Below are positions 61,323 through 64,000 of a stretch of DNA of 64,000 nt, one piece after another. Under the pieces are notes generated by a model, which did not search any database, was not told the origin of the DNA, and saw nothing but the letters and a program-made list of their open reading frames with translations. Where the stretch lies: NCBI RefSeq assembly GCF_000513195.1, contig NZ_CBVI010000115.1, positions 1 through 64,000 on the forward strand, given 5' to 3'. The position numbers and the translations under genes were made by a program. Source of the stretch: Bacteroides timonensis. Lineage in GTDB: Bacteria > Bacteroidota > Bacteroidia > Bacteroidales > Bacteroidaceae. Numbering within the stretch: position 1 is the stretch's first letter; the number at the start of each line of letters is the position of its first letter.

Positions 61323-64000
61323 ATGATGAAAAACAGAATCTTATTGACTGCTGCGTTATGTATGAGCATGATGGCACAGATTACTGCACAAGGTTACACT
61401 TCTTTGCGGGAGCAAATCCAGTTAGCGGGAGAGTGGGAGAGTTCTTTAGGCACCTGTCGCCTGCCCGGTACGACAGATGAAAACCGACTGGGTGAAAGAA
61501 ACCGGGATACGCTGGTGACGTATCAGTTAACACGTCTCTATCCTTATAGTGGTAAGGTGATTTATACCCGTGAAATAAATATCCCTGAGAGTTTCCGGGG
61601 TAAGAAACTGTTTTTGATGATGGAGCGTACCAAACCGAGCACTTTGTGGGTAGATGGTGACAGCATCGGTAGCTATGGTCATCTGTATGCGCCTCACCGG
61701 TATGAGCTACCTGCCCTGGCAGTAGGAAAGCATCAGCTGAAAATCAGGATTGATAACTCACCGACTTCTGTCCCTAAAGAAATACAGGGTTCTCATGCCT
61801 GGACAGATGCTACGCAAACGAATTGGAACGGCATTCTGGGAGAATTTTATATCGAGGCAGTTCCTGTTTCTTATATTCAGTCGGTACAGGTATATCCGGA
61901 AGTGGATAAGAAACAAGCATTAGTTATAGTGGAAGTCGATGCGGACAAAGACGGAAAAGCGATACTGGATGTCAATGGATATGCCTGGAATACTTCTGAC
62001 ACACACACCTTGTCTCCCCGGCAACTTGCCGTGCAATTGAAGAAAGGACGAAACCGGATTGAGCTTCCTGTGAATATGGGTGATAAACCATTACTGTGGA
62101 GTGAATTTCATCCCGCACTTTACAAACTGAACATTACGCTCCATGCCGGGAAAAACCGGGATAGCCGGATGGTAGATTTCGGTATGCGCAAGTTTGAAGT
62201 GGAGGGTACGCAATTTGTGATAAATGGTTATAAAACTTTTTTGCGTGGGAAACATGATGCCTGTGTTTTTCCCCTGACCGGTTATGGTCCGATGGATGTA
62301 GCGTCCTGGCAGCGTGTATTCCGCATAGCTAAACAATACGGTATTAATCATTATCGCTGTCATTCTTTTACTCCGCCGCGTGCTGCGCTGGAGGCTGCCG
62401 ATATCGAAGGTATCTATTATCAGATTGAGTTGCCTTTGTGGGGGTATATCAAGCGTGAAAATACGGTTCTGAACGATTTTCTGAAAAAGGAAGGGGATAT
62501 GTTGCTGGAACACTTTGGGAATCATCCTTCATTTATGATGCTGGGTTTGGGTAATGAATTGGATGTGGAGATAGATGTGGTGCGTGAATGGCTCGATGAT
62601 TTCCGCAATCGGGATAATCGTCATTTGTATTGCTTCGGTTCCAATAATAGCCTTGGTTGGAAAGGGCCGCAGGATGGAGAAGATTTCTTTGTGACCTGCC
62701 GTGTAGGCGGTGGAGATGGATATACGACTCATGTACGTGCTTCTTTTGCGTACGTAGATGCTGAGAAGGGTGGCATTTTGAATAATACGCGTCCGGCTAC
62801 GGATAAAGACTATTCCGGTGCCATTGCGCACTGCCCCCGTCCTGTAGTGGGGCATGAAAACTGTCAGTTTCAAATCTATCCCGATTACGGTCAGATAGAG
62901 AAATATACTGGGGTGCTTCGTCCTTATAATCTTGAGATTTTTCGTGATCGTCTGAAAGAGAACCATCTTTCTTCTCAGGCAAAAACTTTTCACCAGGCTA
63001 CCGGACACTTTTCCATTGAATGTTACAAGGCAGATATGGAATATGCTTTCCGTACTCCCGGTTTTGGTGGCTTCCAGTTGCTCGATTTGCAGGATTATCC
63101 CGGACAAGGTTCCGCATTAGTGGGTATTCTGGATGCTTTTATGGATAGTAAGGGTATCGTTGCTCCCGAAACTTTTTATGGTTTCTGTGCACCTCTTGTT
63201 CCTTTGGCATTGATGAAGGATCATTGTTGGCTGAATACTCAGCCGCTTCACATAGATGTTGCTCTTTCTAATTATGTGGAAGGCGATTGGAATGAGCCTG
63301 TCCGCTGGAGTTTAGTATCTGATAATGGGGTATGGAAACGTGATGGAATACTCATGGCCTCCATTCCTCAGGGCAAAGTAGGAAAGGCGGGCAGTATTGA
63401 TCTTTCACTTTCCGGACTGAAAGAAGCTCAACGCCTGACACTGACATTGACCACCGGTAAGTATCGTAACTATTATCATCTTTGGGTATATCCTGATGAA
63501 ACTGCCGAGTCGGAAGGTTCTGTTCATGTGGCTTCTTTCCTGAACGATGATCTGCGAAAAAGGTTGGAAAGCGGAGCGTCCGTTCTGTTGATTCCCGATC
63601 ATGACAGTATTGTAGCACAGAGTGTTGGAGGAATGTTTACCCCTGATTACTGGAATTACTCCATGTTTAAGACTATTTCGGAAAATGCCGGAAAAGAAGT
63701 TTCTCCCGGTACACTTTCCATATTGACTGATCCCGGACATCCGTTATTGAAATACTTTCCGACTGAATATCACAGTGATTGGCAATGGTGGAGTATTACC
63801 CGTAATTCCCGTCCCATGATACTGAATGCAACCCGTGGTGAGTATCGTCCGCTTATTCAGGTGATCGATAACATTGAGCGCAACCATAAGCTGGGGCTGG
63901 TCTTTGAATTTGCTGTAGGAAAGGGAAAACTGTTAGTTTGCATGACCGATCTGCAAGCCATTGCAGGGACACCTGAAGGCAATCAGTTTCGTACATCCTT
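61323..64000 (+). CDS. GH2-like glycoside hydrolase, 3' end beyond the window
   Basis: Open for 892 codons to the window edge, no stop, so partial. Tandem ATGs at 61323 and 61326; a signal peptide (ILLTAALCMSMMAQITAQ) follows. Domains in order: GH2 sugar-binding sandwich (about 30-190, VIYTREINIPESFRGKKLFL, WVDGDSIGSY), an Ig-like middle (about 195-290), then a TIM-barrel (about 300-580) with YGINHYRCHSFTPP, the acid/base candidate Glu412 (GLGNELD) and the nucleophile candidate Glu512 (VVGHENCQ). After about residue 640 comes a sandwich and a region resembling a GATase-like fold (ASVLLIPDHDSI, KGKLLVCMTDL). GH2 members act on beta-galactosides, glucuronides or mannosides; the substrate here is unknown. 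No neighbour to the right is visible. Confidence 0.85.
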   Translation, partial: MMKNRILLTAALCMSMMAQITAQGYTSLREQIQLAGEWESSLGTCRLPGTTDENRLGERNRDTLVTYQLTRLYPYSGKVIYTREINIPESFRGKKLFLMMERTKPSTLWVDGDSIGSYGHLYAPHRYELPALAVGKHQLKIRIDNSPTSVPKEIQGSHAWTDATQTNWNGILGEFYIEAVPVSYIQSVQVYPEVDKKQALVIVEVDADKDGKAILDVNGYAWNTSDTHTLSPRQLAVQLKKGRNRIELPVNMGDKPLLWSEFHPALYKLNITLHAGKNRDSRMVDFGMRKFEVEGTQFVINGYKTFLRGKHDACVFPLTGYGPMDVASWQRVFRIAKQYGINHYRCHSFTPPRAALEAADIEGIYYQIELPLWGYIKRENTVLNDFLKKEGDMLLEHFGNHPSFMMLGLGNELDVEIDVVREWLDDFRNRDNRHLYCFGSNNSLGWKGPQDGEDFFVTCRVGGGDGYTTHVRASFAYVDAEKGGILNNTRPATDKDYSGAIAHCPRPVVGHENCQFQIYPDYGQIEKYTGVLRPYNLEIFRDRLKENHLSSQAKTFHQATGHFSIECYKADMEYAFRTPGFGGFQLLDLQDYPGQGSALVGILDAFMDSKGIVAPETFYGFCAPLVPLALMKDHCWLNTQPLHIDVALSNYVEGDWNEPVRWSLVSDNGVWKRDGILMASIPQGKVGKAGSIDLSLSGLKEAQRLTLTLTTGKYRNYYHLWVYPDETAESEGSVHVASFLNDDLRKRLESGASVLLIPDHDSIVAQSVGGMFTPDYWNYSMFKTISENAGKEVSPGTLSILTDPGHPLLKYFPTEYHSDWQWWSITRNSRPMILNATRGEYRPLIQVIDNIERNHKLGLVFEFAVGKGKLLVCMTDLQAIAGTPEGNQFRTS

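Noticed and set aside
1-64000. Insertion sequences, prophage genes, integrases, tRNA or rRNA genes
   Set aside because: None found by eye: no transposase or integrase motifs among the ORFs and no tRNA-like cloverleaf or rRNA words noticed. A dedicated scan could still reveal short RNA genes.

Overview
The window reads as a chromosomal segment of a xylan-degrading gut Bacteroides. The signs are paired SusC/SusD genes, two hybrid two-component regulators (HTCS), many Bacteroidetes lipoproteins with an LSSC-type lipobox, promoters of the Bacteroides form (TTTG, about 20 nt, TAnnTTTG), and enzyme sets known from Bacteroides xylan loci. I name no species.

Left to right: (1) 1-932 holds no gene but carries a 22-nt repeat array, a promoter with a two-site operator and a structured leader. 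(2) 933-8437 (+) is an operon of a GH5 lipoprotein, a CE1-type esterase, an SGNH esterase-GH95 fusion and a GH8 exo-oligoxylanase; it ends at a strong bidirectional terminator facing an HTCS (8538-12641, -). (3) 12816-13598 is a lone alpha/beta hydrolase. (4) 26674 down to 13595 (-) is a first polysaccharide utilisation locus: SusC, SusD, GH26-like, sugar MFS, GH43, GH26-like, and a membrane regulator with a LuxR-type helix-turn-helix (HTH). (5) 39185 down to 27036 (-) looks like one long xylan operon: GH35/DUF5597, acetylesterase, GPH symporter, GH10-GH43 fusion, GH43, Gfo/Idh/MocA oxidoreductase, GH67, terminator. (6) 48088 down to 39455 (-) is the core xylan uptake operon (SusC, SusD, XusE-like binding protein, GH10 with two carbohydrate-binding modules (CBMs) inserted in its catalytic domain), divergent from a second HTCS (48673-52776, +). 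(7) 52918-60976 (-) is housekeeping: GT51 transglycosylase, ABC-type permease and ATPase, DUF4836 lipoprotein, RsmE, DUF151 nuclease, nucleoside-type MFS. (8) 61066-61173 has a candidate small RNA with its own promoter, palindromic operator and terminator. (9) 61323 to the window end (+) is a GH2-like gene that runs off the edge.

How it works together: the surface GH10 enzymes, SusC/D and the XusE-like protein bind, cut and import xylan. Esterases, GH95, GH67, GH43 and GH35 enzymes strip side chains. GH8, GH43 and GH10 activities shorten the oligosaccharides, and MFS/GPH carriers move the products inward. The HTCS proteins should sense periplasmic oligosaccharides.

The most unusual signals are: (a) four intergenic arrays with unrelated sequences but an identical 22-nt period, several built on a 7-3-7 palindrome plus a 5-nt spacer; (b) a GTAAC half-site lying exactly 73 bp upstream of the -7 box of three separate xylan operons, with a partner about 20 bp downstream; (c) an intergenic-type palindrome inserted in frame into the GH67 gene; (d) the candidate small RNA near 61.1 kb. 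All were found by eye; none has been tested by search or experiment.
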